A stretch of DNA of 64,000 nt from Aphelenchoides besseyi (taxonomy: Eukaryota > Nematoda > Chromadorea > Rhabditida > Aphelenchoididae): contig JAMPIQ010000002.1 in assembly GCA_024699855.1 (NCBI GenBank), positions 8,618,001 through 8,682,000 on the forward strand, read 5' to 3'. Positions 25,634 to 36,027 of the stretch are shown in pieces. Numbering within the stretch: position 1 is the stretch's first letter; every line of letters starts with the position of its first letter. The position numbers and the translations under genes are program-made. The notes under the pieces were generated by a model, which saw only the letters and a program-made list of their open reading frames with translations, had not been told where the DNA came from and did not search any database.

Positions 25634-28206
25634 TCAAGTCCAATCGCGCATTGCATGTGGAGAATGCGGTTTCGGAAGGTCGACGTGTTCTCCACTTTCT
25701 TTCTCGGCACAACACTCGTGATGGCCATGCTCCTTGGATGTATCTTCTTCATGTGACCCCGATCCACCGAGGATATTGGGAGACAGAATCTGAATGCCTT
25801 TATAATCAAACTAAAATTTCTATACCTCAATCATTAGTTTCTCTTGACTCTTGATTCGAGGGCTAAGAAAACTCGGCTAAAACTCAAATCTCTATAGTTT
25901 ATTGATCTACTCACAGATAGAATCAGGAGGCCAAGAGCTTCTGAAACAGAAATTTTCAAGAGCAATAAGGCGGTTGTACCTGGAGAATAGATTTTAGGAG
26001 CAAGCTGAAAACATGTTTCAATGTTTTATTGAAATTCGCTTACAGCATTTGGACTAAAACAATAAGATATAATCTTAAAAATTGTTAGTTACCTTAGGAT
26101 TTGAATGATCAAAGCCTCAGGACTGGCGACTCGGACCTAGAACGAAAACATGAACTACCGTCAAACAACCCACCTCGATGGCTTTTGGAGATAAGATCTA
26201 AATGCTAGAAGTAGTTTATTTCGTGCGTCAACTTACTTCGAGAATCATGGCCTCGGGTGAGAGGACGAAAGCTGTCATGGTACGTGGGGATAAAATTTCC
26301 GATCTGAATGCTAAAAAACCGTAAAAATCTTGTTAACATCTACTAAACAGCTTGGTGTCAAAATACGAGCGACGGCAGCCAGCGGGGACAACGTTGATGC
26401 AACAAACTAAATGGATATTTTACTTGTCATAATTACAAGCTTACAGCTCTTGGACTTAATGTCATCACACTCGCAAACTCGGGCTGAACAAGTTCGTTCC
26501 AGAAGGCATAAGGACTTAGTGTAAGTGCTTCAAGGACTACACTTTCATTGATTCGACTACCGAATGCAAATGGTGCTAAAGTCTCGAATTTGGGCAGCTC
26601 TTCTTCGTCCTTTTCTTTATCATGTTTTTTTGGTGGAAGCGAAGGTGGAACTGTTGATGTTGGAGTTGAAAGCGGACTGCAACGAGCTGAATTTGTTGTA
26701 TCAGCACAAGAGTTTGTCAGTGAGGTTTCCGTAGTGATTGTTGAATTTATCGATTCTGTCGTTGCCTCCGCGTACATTGGATGATGGGCTTTTGGATTAA
26801 TGTTAACGTCGATGTCGCGTGTAATTTCAACCCATTCGCTTCCATTTTTCTTGTCTTCGTAGTGTACAAATCGATTGAATTGGGTTCGTGGAATTGCTGT
26901 TTGTGGATTCTGGTGTTTTTCAGTGGATGAGTCGAGAAGGGCACGTTTAATGCGTTTCCAACTCAACTCCTGTTCCAATTTAGCTAAACGTCGAATGTCA
27001 TTCTCCAATCGAACTTCACGTTGACTTTCGGTCATTTGAGCATTCAATTTGGCGTGTTCGCTTAACGGCGGTGCTACTAAATCTATTGCTACAACGTTTA
27101 TGACTTAAAGAACGTACATGGACTATTGTAGATCAGATTTAACTGGTTGGGATTCAAAAACGCGTAGCCATCGGACTTCAATTTCTGTTGCTGCTCAATG
27201 GTTTGAATCGAACGGGCTCGTTTCCACGAACGTTGCCATCGTTCCATTTCTCGAAGTCGAGGATACACATCACGTTCCAACACGTGCAATTTGGGCTCTA
27301 GCTTTTCGGCAGTTTTCTGTAACACAGCAGAAGCACCACTTAGCGTTAAGAGCATTTCAATCCACTCATCGGTTTCTCTACGTCCAATTGATGCCATCTG
27401 GAATTAGATTAAGATGATAAATAAAAACAACATACCTGAAATAGTTGCGGTAAAGAGAGTGGACCATCAGAATGTAAACTGAATAGCGAAGGTGAAAGCA
27501 GGTGTTTTCGTTGATGACCAGAGAATGCAAAGAAGCTGGGCGATAGTATTGAAAGTTTACTGTTGGCTTGTTGATTTTGCTGAAAGTTAACTTTGCATTT
27601 AATTGCATAAAAGCAATAACCTGGAAACGATTGATGAGCTCAATTACTTCATTCAACATCGTTGGATTGGCTTCTGGTTGCAACTGAAACTTAACTGGAA
27701 GTCCGGCATTCTGAATGAATCTAAAGCGAAACCTCATGAACTAATTTCCAATTGAACACAAACCGCTGATTCTCGTCGTTTATTTTCTGCATCTGTGAGC
27801 TATAACGCTCAACCAGATTTGTGTATCGACGAATCGTTTGCAAATTTTCAAGTGCAGTTTTCGTGGACTTTTTTCGTCTTATTTTGCTCTGGATTTTGTC
27901 ACGTTTTGGGTTGCCAAGTACGTCGTTAACAAGTTTGGTGATACGTTCGTAAAACTCTTTTTGTGTTCGTGGCTCAAATTCGTCTGTTTGTCGCTCGACT
28001 TCATTACGATCACGGACATCAAGAAGACCAACCACACAACGTGCCAATTGTGAGACTGTTCGTGCTGAACGTTCGCATTCTCTGTATACGATCGTTTCGT
28101 CATTGGGCACAACACGTTTGAGCGTATTGGCTTTGCTCTGAAAATAAGAACAAAGATCGGAAACAAAGTCGTGTAACGAGTAGCCAAGTGAGATCAGTGG
28201 AACCAA
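25634..28206 (-). CDS. MLT-10-like moulting protein (LSP-repeat family)
   Basis: A chain of many exons on the minus strand. The N-terminal part is charged and helical (LARCVVGLLDVRDRNEVERQ). It is followed by the family core: KLSILSPSFFAFSG, LLSPSLFSLHSDG, PLSLPQLFQ, and DEWIEMLLTLSGAS. After a variable linker come degenerate repeats built on L-S-P-x-A: LAPFAFGS, TLSPYAFW, TLSPRAVS, ILSPRTMTAFVLSPEAM, ILSPKAIE, ASPEALI, and a last ILSPNILGGSG before a His-rich tail ending at 25634. Each repeat is carried by a very small exon. MLT-10 in C. elegans is secreted by the hypodermis and needed for moulting. The first exon with the signal peptide was not found, so the 5' end (about 28206) is provisional. 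Confidence 0.75.
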
Positions 28207-28451
28207 TAGCAGGTGTTCAAATTTATGAAAGCAGAATAGTCAACGCAAATTGTGGACCCAACGGTATATAGATCAGAAACAAAAAGGATGAATTTGGTTT
28301 GGCAAACAGTCGCGGCATTTCTGCGGCATCCCAACGACAAAACGGAAACACAACGGTGTTTGTTTCGAAAAACAAACGCAGCCGTCACATTGATTAGCAT
28401 CACAGATCGATTTAGCGAGTAGAGCAAATATGAACGTTTGTGTTAACTGCC

Positions 28452-28458
28452 TATAAAA
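28452..28458 (+). promoter_or_regulatory. TATA box of the first SXP/RAL-2 gene
   Basis: TATAAAA lies 78 bases before the start codon at 28536. A matching box precedes the tandem paralogue, which supports a real promoter element. Confidence 0.55.
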
Positions 28459-28535
28459 GAAACCAGCGAAGGGTTTTAATCGACCAAGTAAACGGCTTTC
28501 TCCGTTCATTACTCACTCACTAGTCGTCTTCGAAG

Positions 28536-29136
28536 ATGCGAACTGTTTTAGTTTTCCTTGCTCTCTGTGCTGTGGCCTTTGCTCGTTTCGGTTCTCTCTT
28601 CAAGAATCTCGACGACAAGCAACGGGAAGAATTGAAGGCCATTCTACACGACCAGGATGCTACTCGTGCTCAGATCCATCAATCAGTGGAAGAATGGATT
28701 AAAAAACAACCCGAAAGCGTTCAAGTAAGTAGCCAAGCAAAACTAACAGATTGATTTACTGCGTGTAGAAAAATTACGCCGAAACCCAAAAGAAACGTGA
28801 AGAATGGAAAAAGAAGCACGCCGAAAAACACCAGGAACTTCTGAGCAAAGTCTCAGAAGAAGCAAAGAAGGTCGATGCCGAGCTTGTGAAGGTGTGGAAA
28901 AATGATCAATTGACCAGAAGACAAGTAAGTATGATCGTTGATGTACACAAATAAGTAACTACTTTCAGACTTGCGAACAAATCAACGCTATTATTGAAAA
29001 AACGGCTGAAGCCATAAAAACTGAACTTCATTTGAAAACTCGCGACTGCAGCAAACCGTTCGGTCGACGACATGGTGGTCATCGTGGAAATCGTCATCAA
29101 AAACAAGAAGAAACCAACGAATTGCAAGAATCATAG
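28536..29136 (+). CDS. SXP/RAL-2 family secreted protein (DUF148), copy 1
   Basis: Three exons with introns at about 28724-28768 and 28924-28967. The product starts with a clean signal peptide (MRTVLVFLALCAVAFA) and then has the DUF148 helical array: LDDKQREELKAILHD, RAQIHQSVEEWIKKQ, a Lys/Glu-rich coiled stretch, and QLTRRQTCEQINAIIEK. SXP/RAL-2 proteins are nematode-specific, small, secreted, mainly helical proteins, some of them parasite antigens; their biochemical role is unsettled. This copy ends in a His/Arg/Gly-rich tail (RRHGGHRGNRHQ) absent from its neighbour. The paralogue follows 387 bases downstream in the same orientation with the same exon pattern, so the pair is a local duplication. 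Confidence 0.85.
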
Positions 29137-29433
29137 GTTGCAGTTAACGGTCTTGACTCTTCTGGGTATTCAATTATGATTGGTTTTCGAAATAAATAGC
29201 TTTAAAATTTTGTGAGTCATGAGCGAGTTTGAAGTTATAAATAGTGAAATTGCCGCTTTTTAACAATTCTTTTAACGGATTTGTGTTTAGCAGACATTTC
29301 ACGCGAATTGAGTTTACTTCCAATTCGAAGATCAGACACAAAGCTCTGTATTAAACAACTCAAATCCCGTTATTCAACGTGTTGGCTAATTGTTTTTTCG
29401 CTCCCAGTCTGATCCCCGGATTACCAATCGGAG

Positions 29434-29440
29434 TATAAAA
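29434..29440 (+). promoter_or_regulatory. TATA box of the second SXP/RAL-2 gene
   Basis: TATAAAA stands 83 bases before the start codon at 29523, almost the same spacing as in the upstream paralogue, so each copy probably has its own promoter. Confidence 0.55.
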
Positions 29441-29522
29441 AAAGGATAGGTGGCTGACAATATGCAGTTTATTTCTACATTCGTGAGTTCACTTAACTCT
29501 CTTGATCCGCTAGCCGAACAGA

Positions 29523-30089
29523 ATGAATACCTTTGGACTTGTTCTTTTCACTATGTTCTTCGTTGGAACTCTTGCAAACTTCGAAGAAGCACGTGCTGCT
29601 TTCAACAACAATTTGAACGATACTCAACGTCAGGAGCTACAAAAAATCTTTGAGGATCGCTCATTGTCGAAGGCCCAAATCAAAGAAAACGTGCAAAATT
29701 GGGCGAAAAACCAGGATCAAAGTGTTAAGGTATAGATTCAGAATCATTTTCTATAATTGATCTTTTTCTTAGGACGCTTTGGCTAAGATCCAAGATATGA
29801 AGAACAACTTCCAGCAAAAGATCGCTGGACTTTCGGATGAAGCGAAACCAATTGCAGCAAAAATGGCGGTGAGTTATAAAATGTGAGAATAAGATGACCG
29901 TAATCACAGGAGATTCATCAAAACGATGGGTTGACTCTTCAAGAATCTTGCCAACAAATGAACGACGCTATCAGCCAAGCATCTGACTCAGTTCGCCAAG
30001 AGCTTCACTTCCAGCCCAAAGACTGCAATAACATCGCCCAAGGAATGCTCTTCAAATTGTCAGGAAACAACCAAGGAGCTGCTCATTAA
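29523..30089 (+). CDS. SXP/RAL-2 family secreted protein (DUF148), copy 2
   Basis: Signal peptide MNTFGLVLFTMFFVGTLA, then FEEARAAFNNNLND and the same helical pattern as copy 1: DTQRQELQKIFEDRS, KAQIKENVQNWAKN, LSDEAKPIAAKMA and TLQESCQQMNDAIS. Three exons share the intron positions of copy 1. Both copies keep one Cys in the QESCQQ/RRQTCEQ helix and one near the end (KDCNN/RDCSK), which suggests a conserved disulfide. The tail here is short and neutral, unlike the basic His-rich tail of copy 1. Expected to be secreted from hypodermis or gut. Confidence 0.85.
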
Positions 30090-30853
30090 ATTCGTGTGAT
30101 TGCTCTTGTTAATCAAAAACGATAAAGTGCTTTGCATCAAAACTGATTATATGTCCAGAAGCAAACAAACTTACTCGTAAAAGAGCCATAACCGCGGCTC
30201 GATGATAGAAACTGTTAAGCCAATTGAGATCAAGAGTATGTTGATGAATAGAATTGACTGAACAAACATAGCAAATTGAAATAAGAAATAAGAACGAAGG
30301 GAAATAGTTGGAATTCAAAACGTTCATTTTCAGTTATCAGCGTAGACTGTAACTTGGAAGCCACTAAACGAGCAAACTTGTTAAATCGAATTCTGAAATC
30401 CTCATTCAGAGTACAACTGACGAGTTTGAACCGGATTGCTGACTACTCAGCCGTTTTTCTCCTTAACTTCACACATTTTAAATTCATCCGTTTACAATCT
30501 GCGAACTGTCTACCTGTGATGTTCAGCCGGTTTTTGACGTCAAGCATTTCCGGCGATTCGATCCATTGACCGCTTTCACTTAATGGGCTTTGCGCTGAAG
30601 TAGGCAATTCAATTCAATGACCTGAGCTATTGGTTCCGCTTATGAACTTGGAAATTGAGCGTATTCCACGCTTCTCACTCTTCAATTTTGTTTTAATTGA
30701 CGAAGATTCATAGAATTGCACTTTATTATAACTGATTTCAATAAATTCAAATAACGTAAATACAAACATGATATAAAGCGAATGATTGAGTTCAAAGAAT
30801 GTACACACGATGTAAAGAGAAAGACTTTAAAACGGCAGTTCGAAGATTAAATG
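30090..30853. other. Intergenic, no gene seen
   Basis: AT-rich 3' flank of the SXP/RAL-2 pair and of the opposing small heat-shock gene. No exon-like segment supported. Confidence 0.4.
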
Positions 30854-31243
30854 TCACCACAAGCCGCCGGTGTTTGCTGAGTCGAATGGACAAGCAGCGT
30901 GAATTTGAGCTTCCAATCGAACTCGAGGAACATCGATTTCGATTTGACCGTCGTTGTGAAAGGAACATCGAATGCGTTTTGAATCGGCGTCTTCTGGTAA
31001 CACAAAGGACTCGTTGAAGAAGCGTTTGGTTGTTCGTCCATCGGCAATTTCGCGGCCATTTACAATGAGACTGTCGCCATGTACTTTGCAAGAAAACGCC
31101 ATATCTCCAGCACCAAGTCGATTGTTGTTCTCGTCCCGATCCACAGCGAAACGAGCATGCAAAGCGTCCAGCTGCATACTAATAGGATTACTGGACGAAC
31201 GTGGATGATAGAAAGAAGTTTGTGGCACTGGGGCGATGGTCAT
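30854..31243 (-). CDS. Small heat-shock protein (HSP20/alpha-crystallin domain)
   Basis: Single exon of 129 residues from MTIAPVPQTSFYH at 31243 to TGA at 30854. The alpha-crystallin domain is clear: FSCKVHGDSLIVNGRE (beta strands 4-5), RFFNESFVLPEDAD, and IEIDVPR at the end of the fold. A short N-terminal arm precedes it. These proteins form oligomers that hold unfolding proteins. An in-frame ATG exists at 31324, but a TATA box at 31328-31335 would place transcription start downstream of it, so the start at 31243 is preferred. Heat-shock-element-like sites lie about 400 bases upstream. Absence of introns fits many heat-shock genes. Confidence 0.85.
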   Translation of the reverse strand: MTIAPVPQTSFYHPRSSSNPISMQLDALHARFAVDRDENNNRLGAGDMAFSCKVHGDSLIVNGREIADGRTTKRFFNESFVLPEDADSKRIRCSFHNDGQIEIDVPRVRLEAQIHAACPFDSANTGGLW

Positions 31244-31327
31244 TTTGATGATGTCAGCAATTGAAACACGAAGTGAAATGTAAGAAGACGTAAACAATTT
31301 CCTATGGAGACGAGCGACGTCCATTCG

Positions 31328-31335
31328 TTTTTATA
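31328..31335 (-). promoter_or_regulatory. TATA box of the small heat-shock gene
   Basis: On the minus strand TATAAAAA, 85 bases before the preferred start codon. Its position argues against use of the upstream ATG at 31324. Confidence 0.5.
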
Positions 31336-31639
31336 CACGCGAATGTTGAAACTCGTCAACTTCGAGAGCCTTCTGGTCCCGCCTATTGCGCGTTCTTTGA
31401 TCAGTCGAACGCGGGGCGAATGTGGAGAAGACGCGGAGGATGTTTTTCGACTTTCTCTGCGCGAGCTGCTCGCGCAGAATTTGGGTCATTTTCGAGCGGA
31501 ACAAACGAAAACAACTCCCGTTGACCTTCGAAAAACGTGACGTCCATTCGAGTGTTTTGCTGTTGCGCGGTCACTTCGCAATGATTCTCATGTGCGCCTC
31601 ACGCTCTGCGTCATCAACAGCCGAGTGGATCAACGAGAT

Positions 31640-31663
31640 TTCTGGAACGAGTTGCGAAATTTC
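31640..31663. promoter_or_regulatory. Heat-shock-element-like site
   Basis: Two inverted pentamer pairs: TTC-TG-GAA at 31640-31647 and GAA-AT-TTC at 31656-31663, separated by 8 bases. The nGAAn inverted arrangement is the HSF recognition pattern. The phase between the two pairs is not the ideal 5-base spacing, so binding is an inference. They lie about 400 bases upstream of the small heat-shock gene. Confidence 0.4.
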
Positions 31664-33008
31664 CAACACATCTTCACGTGTTTTTGTTTGCTGACGTTGC
31701 AAAAAGATTGGCGACGGAGGTGATTCAGAAGGTCGCGCGAATCTCGCCGATTTTGTCGATGTAGTTGGAGGGGGATTTCGACACGAAAATTAGTTTCGTG
31801 TAATTGGTTGTGTTACAATTTGAACGTCAGAGATCAACGAACGAAAATGTTCACACATCAACAAAAGTTAAACATCCTCTCTGATCACCAATCTAGCATT
31901 AAGTGACAGACGAGTGATCAGCCAAAAACCGTTTTCGAAATTCAAATTCGCAACGTGATCGACGACGTTTATTGTGCGTCAGCGCGGTTTCTTCCGCGTT
32001 TTCGGAATGCACGTTTCATCTACGCACAACAAGCGACTTTGAATGCTCGTTTGTGTTTGAAATGCGACAGCACACAAATGAATAATTCGAACAGAAATTC
32101 CCAACCTCCGAATCTCAAGGCAAATTCAACGGAACGACGAAGAGCCACCAATCTTCGTAGTTCACGATACTTCTTTCGAATTCAATCTACAAATCCAGAG
32201 CAGTTGGTTTGGCCTTCGCAATGAAGAAGGCTGTTGACGAGCCGTCTACCGTTGATATGAACATCGACGAAAAAGTTATTGGACGAGCAGTTGATTCTGC
32301 ACACCATTGCTTTTCAAGATCGATAATCTGATCTACAATGACTGAGCACTTGACTTGAGTTCCTAATCAAAGCGAACAAAATGCTCGTGTCGATCTCAAG
32401 AAGGAAATTATACTCGATGTTGTGTATTTGTTACCGACAAATCGCATCGTCATTTTGTTGTCAACGTCGAGATTCTTGAAGATTTCACTGGTCGCCGATC
32501 GTACAGTCATGACCTAATCAAGCAGTGAAATACCAAAGCAGAATCAATTTGTACATCTTTGTGGTTTTCTGTTCGATGTCAACTACGAATCCACGTTCGA
32601 AAGTCTTAACAGATTAAACAGAAGTAATTAAAAACGTCAAATCAATTAGTAAACAGAGCCATTAGTAGTGAACGAAAGGAACAATAAAAATTACACCAAT
32701 CGTCCTTCACCTTTTTTGGGCATGACAGGAAATCGTTATCACGCGCTAAAAGTCCTGCAAACTAAAAAAGGTAACGATCAAATTTGTACAATTTGCAAGA
32801 CCCTTTCCACCGATCGTTTATTTTGTATCGTAAAATTGATAGAAAAGTGCAAAATTCGAAAACAATCGAACCCAAATCTTCCATTTACAACCACATAGTC
32901 GTCTGTTCAAGTCGAGAGTTATACGACGACCGTTGATATGAACCGACCAAAGTAATTGAAATTCGAATATAAAATCGAGCATAAGAACGTTCGTTTTGTG
33001 TAATCATC
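31664..33008. other. Intergenic with weak coding-like pieces
   Basis: No complete gene found. An open stretch at 31955-32224 has no domain. From about 32356 to 32526 one frame reads like a small Cys-containing domain (EGNYTRCCVFVTDKS, then FVVNVEILEDF) and stops at TGA; upstream it is closed by a stop, and no initiating exon was found. It may be the relic or last exon of an unidentified gene. I do not recognise a family. Confidence 0.3.
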
Positions 33009-34022
33009 ATGTCGTTCAGTGGAAAAGTTGTCGTTATTAGTGGCTCGAGCTTTGGAATTGGGCGTGGAATTGCGTTGGCATTCGGACGTGAAGGAGCATC
33101 GATCACAATTCATGGACGATCCGCTAATGGTTTAGAGGTGACACAAAATAGACGGATGAATAATCTGTAGGGTCTAAGGAGTGTGAAAGATTCCTGAATG
33201 AAAACGGTATCCCCGTTGATCGAATACACAAAGTTCAAGGTCCGGCCGAAATCGAAGAAACTCAACGTAAGTTGATTGATGGAACGGTTGAGCGTTTTGG
33301 TCGTTTGGATATCTTGGTCAACAACGCCGGATGTTATCACAAAGACGGCTTGGAGTGTGAATTGGAGTTGCTCGAGAACTTCGACTATGTTTTCAATTTG
33401 AATGTGCGCACGTGAGTTGGTTGTTTCAACGATGTGTTTTGACTGCTTATTTTAGTCCCGTGGCACTAATTCAATTGGCTGCTCCACATCTTGCGAAAAC
33501 CAAAGGAAATGTGATCAACATCAGTTCCGCGTCAGTTGAAGCTCGAACGTCGCAAATCATGTTCTACGTTGCATCGAAAGCTGCTTTGAATTCGGTGACC
33601 GAATCTTACGCAACAGCGTTGATAAAACAAGGAATCCGAGTGAATGCAGTCAGGTTCGTCTTCTTCGTTTCGTTTAATTCTTGTTGTTTAGTCCGGGGAT
33701 AATAAGCGACACGAAGATCTTAAAGAAAAGTCAAATTCCTGAAGCTCAGATGGTCGCTTATTTGTATTTCAATTACATTAGCGACTATGTTACACCGATG
33801 AAACGTCCCGGATTGTCAAAAGAAGTTGCCGAAGTGGTCTTGTTCCTTGCTTCTTCATCTGCATCATTTGTAACCGGAAGCAATTGGTGTGTAGATGGAG
33901 GCGCTAGCTCTTCAATGCCATCCATTGATCCTGCTGACTATCCATGTCATTTGGTTCCTACTGAGCTGCTCGAACGTGAATTAACAAAACGTCTTGCCAA
34001 CAATAATGAAAAGACTAATTGA
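33009..34022 (+). CDS. Classical short-chain dehydrogenase/reductase
   Basis: Four exons, introns at about 33137-33179, 33412-33454 and 33653-33692. SDR landmarks in order: cofactor motif ISGSSFGIGRG near the N-terminus, the NNAG motif in DILVNNAGCYH, catalytic Ser in INISSASVEA, the catalytic Y-x3-K in FYVASKAAL, and SPGIISDT after the active site. The C-terminus has FLASSSASFVTGSNW and VDGG, typical of the classical family. Cofactor preference is not certain; the residue at the end of beta-2 (IHGRSANG) has Arg, which leans to NADPH. Substrate unknown; nematode genomes hold large SDR families of this kind. The tail TNNNEKTN-like end has no targeting signal. Confidence 0.85.
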
Positions 34023-34217
34023 TTGTTGAGTTTATCTGTTTATTGAAATAAAAATGTCAGGTATCTTCAATCTCAAGTGGCTAATTGCATAGCAAACAAG
34101 TGAGTCCACAAAGGTATTTTTTTTGTGATTTCGGGAAGAATGGATTTGTGCAGAAACCATTGGCTGCCCACAACGAGCATCTACAGTTATGTAATAAATG
34201 TGTTTTGGCGTTGTGGC

Positions 34218-34463
34218 TTACTCTCTACGTTGATCTCGGCAAGGTGAGCCGTTTCTCGTGCACCGATTGCATGAAAAAGGACAATGATCCCTAAGAAATT
34301 GCACATAAGCAGGTTCGGTGCACAGTCGTTTAAGTTTCTTGCAATTGCGACCTAGATCGAAACATTGACTGTTAGCGAAATCACAAGCAAATAAAACGAC
34401 GAATAAAGAAGTCCAAATTCGATTACTAGCAAAACGACTGAAGAACATAAAGGTGAAACTCAA
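34218..34463 (-). CDS. Small secreted protein with one ShKT domain
   Basis: A single open frame of 81 residues. The N-terminus contains a hydrophobic signal segment (IWTSLFVVLFACDFA), followed by one ShKT domain with six cysteines in the usual spacing: C-F-D-L-G-R-N-C, a K-K-L-K-R-L-C helix, and C-P-F-S-C-N-R-C. The acidic residue after the first cysteines and the final C-x3-C-x2-C fit the family. The C-terminal 10 residues (GSPCRDQRRE) hold a seventh, unpaired Cys. ShKT domains are named after a sea-anemone channel blocker, but nematodes use them widely in secreted proteins, so no toxicity is implied. An undetected further exon cannot be excluded. Confidence 0.65.
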   Translation of the reverse strand: MSFTFMFFSRFASNRIWTSLFVVLFACDFANSQCFDLGRNCKKLKRLCTEPAYVQFLRDHCPFSCNRCTRNGSPCRDQRRE

Positions 34464-34604
34464 CGTTTAATTTAACGTTTAAAACCAAATTCGAGAAATC
34501 GATTGCAATAAACGTTTATTTGCTTTAAACAACTACACGAAGAAATTTGTTCAAAATTCAATGAACAATACAAGTCAGCTGATCAAACACCAAACTGACC
34601 GAAA

Positions 34605-35642
34605 TCATAAACGAGCATCACAACCGCCGTGTACCTATTCAGACACTGAATATACTTGTTTATTGTTCTTACCAAATGATTCTCTCCAGTAATGAATCGA
34701 CCATCATCTGAGACCAAGTAAGCGACAGCAGACGCTATTTCCTCCGGTTGTCCAATACGTCCCAACCATCCAAATGAATTGATGACCGATTGCTTAACGA
34801 TTTTATGACGCGGATGTGTTTCATCCCACATCTTGAAATCCCAGTGCTAATATCGGATTTATATTCAACCTACTTGTTGACTCATTCTGGTTTTAATCTG
34901 ACCCGGTATAACACTATTCACTCGAATATTCTTTTTGGCCAAACTCATAGACATTGTTTTAACAAGCGCCAACAACGCTGTTTTGGACATTCCTAAATCA
35001 TTTCGTCGATGTAATAGCAATTAAGTTTCAAATCAACGGTACAAGCTGTATACTCACCATAAACATAAATGCCTTCAGAATTCCTTAACGCCGATAAAGA
35101 CGCATTGAAGATTATGGATCCACCACTAAATATGACCATTGAACCGGATGATTGTGTTTGCAAACCCACCCAACTTTTTGCATATGAGGTACAATCATTT
35201 GACTCAAAAGAAACGGCGCTTTCACATTCACATCGAATATCTTTTCCCATTGTTGTTGTGTAACTTTGAGAACGTCTCCAGTCGCTGGATTGATTCCCGC
35301 ATTGTGGAAAACGATGTCAATTCGTCCAAAACGATCGAGAGCCAATTGAATCAGAGTACGACGATGTTCGGGATTTCCAACATGACACGCAATTGCTGCG
35401 ATGTTCTCTTCTTGAAGCCCCGATCTAACAAGCGATTTAACTGCTTCGTCTACGTTCTTTTGATTTCTGCTACTGATCACAACTTTACATCCTTCATGCC
35501 CGAGTCTTTCGGCTGTTGCTAATCCAATCCTAGAAAACAGATTCATAGCATTTGAATAACGAACAAACCCTTGAGTTGAAGCAGTCAAGATTGCTACTTT
35601 CCCGGCCAATCGAAATGTTTTGTATTTGTGATTTGCTTCCAT
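34605..35642 (-). CDS. DHRS4-like NADP-dependent carbonyl/retinol reductase
   Basis: Five or so exons from MEANHKYKTF at 35642 to TGA at 34605. Features: GKVAILTASTQG...IGLATAERL (cofactor loop split by an intron), VISSRNQKNVD (Arg after the second strand, NADP-type), HNAGINPATGD, FNASLSAL with the catalytic Ser region, the Y-G-M-S-K active site split by an intron, and GRIGQPEEIASAV...ITGE. The QKNVDEAV and NVKAPFLLSQM segments track DHRS4 closely. The last small exon yields VHGGCDARL; DHRS4 enzymes end in SRL, a peroxisomal PTS1, and ARL is an accepted PTS1 variant, so a peroxisomal location is probable. It reduces alpha-dicarbonyls and retinal-like substrates in other animals. Confidence 0.85.
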
Positions 35643-36027
35643 TTGCACTGTCAGACCAAGAGTTGATTATTCTTACAGCAATAGTGGAAATCACCACGTA
35701 AATAAATATAGAACGATTCGAAATACCCGTAGAGTTGGGATATTTAATTGCAATGCACACTACAAACGTTATTGTTTGAAAAAATGACTATCGACCACAC
35801 AGCTTGTCATAAACTCGGACTTTTTCGTCGACATACTGATTCTTAAATCAGCCCATCGACCACCCACGACGATGATAAACGATCACGGTCTCTTTTGATC
35901 ATTGTCTTACACTTTTTTGTACTAATATTGAACTTATTCGTCGGACAATCTTCTTCCATTTTATTCACACATTCTTTGCAGCGTAAAGTACAATAAAACA
36001 TTAAAGTTGTAAACATCAACTAAGACA
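35643..36027. other. Short intergenic, no gene seen
   Basis: AT-rich spacer between the 5' end of the DHRS4-like gene and the 3' end of the desaturase gene. Nothing further noted. Confidence 0.4.
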
